From positions 1 to 42,923 of the forward strand of contig NZ_JAHQCW010000048.1 of NCBI RefSeq assembly GCF_019042275.1: a DNA stretch of 42,923 nt. The letters are read 5' to 3'. The stretch is from Diplocloster agilis. GTDB taxonomy: Bacteria > Bacillota > Clostridia > Lachnospirales > Lachnospiraceae. The notes below the pieces were generated by a model that was not told the origin of the DNA, did no database searches, and saw only the letters and a program-made list of their open reading frames with translations. Made by a program: the position numbers and the translations under genes. Of this stretch, positions 41,450 to 42,923 are shown in pieces; position 1 is the first letter of the stretch; each line of letters starts with the position of its first letter.

Positions 41450-42649
41450 ATGGGAGAATTAAAAGTGAAGTTTTTAATGGGACCGGCGGAATGCAATGAT
41501 CGTTATATTCCCACCTACAGTCAGGAATTTTTACAGGGGCTTAGTAAAGCCATGGACGTGGAGGTGAAATGCGCTGAGATGGATGAGGTAAAAGCCCAGC
41601 CGCTTCCGGTTTATTTTATTGCTTCCGGCGGAGCGGAGCAGGGATTTAAGGCATTGTACAAAGAGACAGCGGAGCCTTACATCTTATTGACTACGCCGGG
41701 ATATAATTCCCTGGCTGCATCTATGGAAATCCTGGGATTCCTTCAGGAACACGGTTTAAAGGGTGAAATTCTCCACGGCTCTGCAGAAGAGATAGCGGCG
41801 CGCTTAAAGGTTCTGAAAAGAGTGGCGGATGCAAAGGAAACATTAAGTCATATGAAGCTTGGATGCTTTGGAACTCCGGGAGGCCTGATTGCCAGCGATG
41901 CAGATTTCGGTGCGCTGAAAAAAGTAAGCGGCATGGAGCTCATTCTCTTTGAGCTGGATGAGCTGGTAGCAGAATATGAAAAAGGCGGATATCCCGAAAA
42001 TACATACACAGAAGAGTTGAAGAAAAAAGGATACCGCGCGGAGGAAATGGAGAAGGCGCTGAATGTCTATGGAGCGCTCAAACGTCTGATTGAGAAGTAT
42101 GATTTACAGGGAGTTACCGTAAAATGCTTTGACCTTTTAGATATGATCCATACAACGGGATGTCTTGCTCTGGCTATACTAAACGCAGAGGGTATACCGG
42201 CCGCCTGTGAGGGTGATCAGAAGAGCCTGGTGAGTATGGCGGTGCTTCATGCATTGACAGGTGAGTCCGGATTTATGGCAAACCCTAGCTGCATGGACCC
42301 GGGCAGGAGCGAGATTATCTTTGCTCACTGCACGCTTCCTATGGATATGCCCGACTCCTACGGTCTGACCACGCATTTTGAATCGGGAATAGGCGTGGCG
42401 GTGACTTGCGATATTGCGCCCCAGCCCATGACCGTATTCAAATGTGACGATACGCTGCACAGATATTACGCCGGACGCGCCGAATTACTTGAGACCATGC
42501 ACAAAAGCGATCTGTGCCGCTCGCAGATGCGTCTGCATCTCACAGACGGAACCGGATATTTCTCCAGCCGTCCGATCAGCAATCATCATATTATCTGCAA
42601 GGGGGACTGGAAGGAAGTAATCGACGAATACTTTAGCCAGATCAAGTAG
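41450..42649 (+). CDS. L-fucose/L-arabinose isomerase-like protein
   Basis: 399 aa. The C-terminal half resembles the FucI/AraA isomerase superfamily: KCFDLLDMIHTTGCLALAILN, then GIPAACEGDQKSLVSM, HALTG and a late FAHCTLP. Glu and Asp of ACEGD fit a metal site. The N-terminal half (MGPAECNDRY, VYFIASGGAEQGF, KLGCFGTPGGLIASD) matches the Rossmann-like domains of such proteins. It is shorter than true FucI (about 590 aa). A sugar released by the nucleoside hydrolase is a possible substrate, but this is inference. AAGGAGG lies before ATG 41450. Last gene of the operon. Confidence 0.68.
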   Translation: MGELKVKFLMGPAECNDRYIPTYSQEFLQGLSKAMDVEVKCAEMDEVKAQPLPVYFIASGGAEQGFKALYKETAEPYILLTTPGYNSLAASMEILGFLQEHGLKGEILHGSAEEIAARLKVLKRVADAKETLSHMKLGCFGTPGGLIASDADFGALKKVSGMELILFELDELVAEYEKGGYPENTYTEELKKKGYRAEEMEKALNVYGALKRLIEKYDLQGVTVKCFDLLDMIHTTGCLALAILNAEGIPAACEGDQKSLVSMAVLHALTGESGFMANPSCMDPGRSEIIFAHCTLPMDMPDSYGLTTHFESGIGVAVTCDIAPQPMTVFKCDDTLHRYYAGRAELLETMHKSDLCRSQMRLHLTDGTGYFSSRPISNHHIICKGDWKEVIDEYFSQIK

Positions 42650-42670
42650 CGGAGTGAGGCGGCGGTGTGT

Positions 42671-42712
42671 GGGACGCTCCGGGCGGCCGGGACTTTTGTA
42701 TCTCCCTGGGGG
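42671..42712 (+). repeat. Dispersed intergenic repeat, core block (first of tandem pair)
   Basis: 'ggacgctccgggcggccggg' plus 'cttttgtatctccctggg' recurs 88 bp downstream with only a few changes and matches the reverse complement of 80-127. Confidence 0.7.
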
Positions 42713-42719
42713 CTTCGGA

Positions 42720-42923
42720 TGTCCGCTGCTTACGGCTTGGAACCGCGGGCGGTATATGGGGACACTCCGGACGGCCGGGTTCTTTTGTATCTCCCTGGGA
42801 GCGCGGAGGGCTTGCGCTGGAATACGCTAAGTGAAATCGGAAAGCCGGGTTCAGGAACCGAGCCTATTCACCAGGAACACGTGATGTGTTCCCGGTTCAG
42901 AGGCTCTTGCCCGTCGGACGTGA
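42720..42923 (+). repeat. Dispersed intergenic repeat, copy C, running to the window end
   Basis: It begins with 'tgtccgctgcttacgg', repeats the core block at 42759-42802 and carries the conserved 3' block at 42825-42865 shared with copies A and B. Beyond it, GGAACAC/GTGTTCC (42874-42880 with 42886-42892) nests inside GAGCCT/AGGCTC (42860-42865 with 42901-42906), a clear two-stem hairpin. The final 15 bases equal bases 1-15 of the window. No gene is seen after 42649. Confidence 0.75.

Overview
The window reads as chromosomal DNA of a spore-forming, anaerobic Firmicute of the class Clostridia, most likely a gut Lachnospiraceae-type organism. This is inferred from gene content (SpoIID/SpoIIQ, rubrerythrins, a bacterial V-type ATPase, ECF transporter, ROK and LacI sugar loci), not from a marker phylogeny. 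No rRNA, tRNA, CRISPR array or transposase gene was found. Coding is dense on both strands.

Layout. 1-285: an intergenic repeat. 286-3257 (+): ogt, spoIID, spoIIQ-like, a GIY-YIG protein. 3340-3993 (-): a hemolysin III/PAQR membrane protein. 4194-7009 (+): an oxidative-stress block with PerR, reverse rubrerythrin, rubrerythrin and thioredoxin reductase; two of its promoters carry PerR/Fur-like palindromes. 7178-8320 (+): a secreted SH3b-NlpC/P60 hydrolase. 8420-8863 (-): a MNT nucleotidyltransferase with a broken HEPN partner. 8864-9408: a gene-free stretch with a cluster of five DnaA boxes, a dispersed repeat and a terminator. 9409-17898 (-): a nine-gene V-type ATPase operon in which subunit B has a 2-nt frameshift. 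18071-19250 (+): trmB, a small basic protein, trxA. 19258-19654: a near-perfect 397-bp palindrome. 19765-20931 (-): an AI-2E-family permease.

21018-32989 is a sugar/polyol utilisation region: an FGGY kinase divergent from a ROK repressor; a LacI regulator; and a (-) operon of alcohol dehydrogenase, ribose-type ABC transporter (ATPase, permease, binding protein), class II aldolase and PfkB kinase. A sorbitol/xylitol-type dehydrogenase is divergent from this operon across a perfect 18-bp LacI-type operator. The logic is import, oxidation of a polyol to a ketose, phosphorylation and aldol cleavage.

33046-42649 is the most unusual region. A TudS-like desulfidase and a Crp-family regulator (-) are divergent from a tight (+) operon: ECF transporter (S, T and two ATPases, one with a degenerate signature), MFS transporter, uridine phosphorylase, TenA-family protein, nucleoside hydrolase and a fucose-isomerase-like protein. 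I read it as a salvage system for a nucleoside-like, possibly sulfur-modified, compound controlled by the adjacent Crp-family protein. That function is inference. 42650-42923 returns to the dispersed repeat family, and the last 15 bases equal the first 15 bases of the window.
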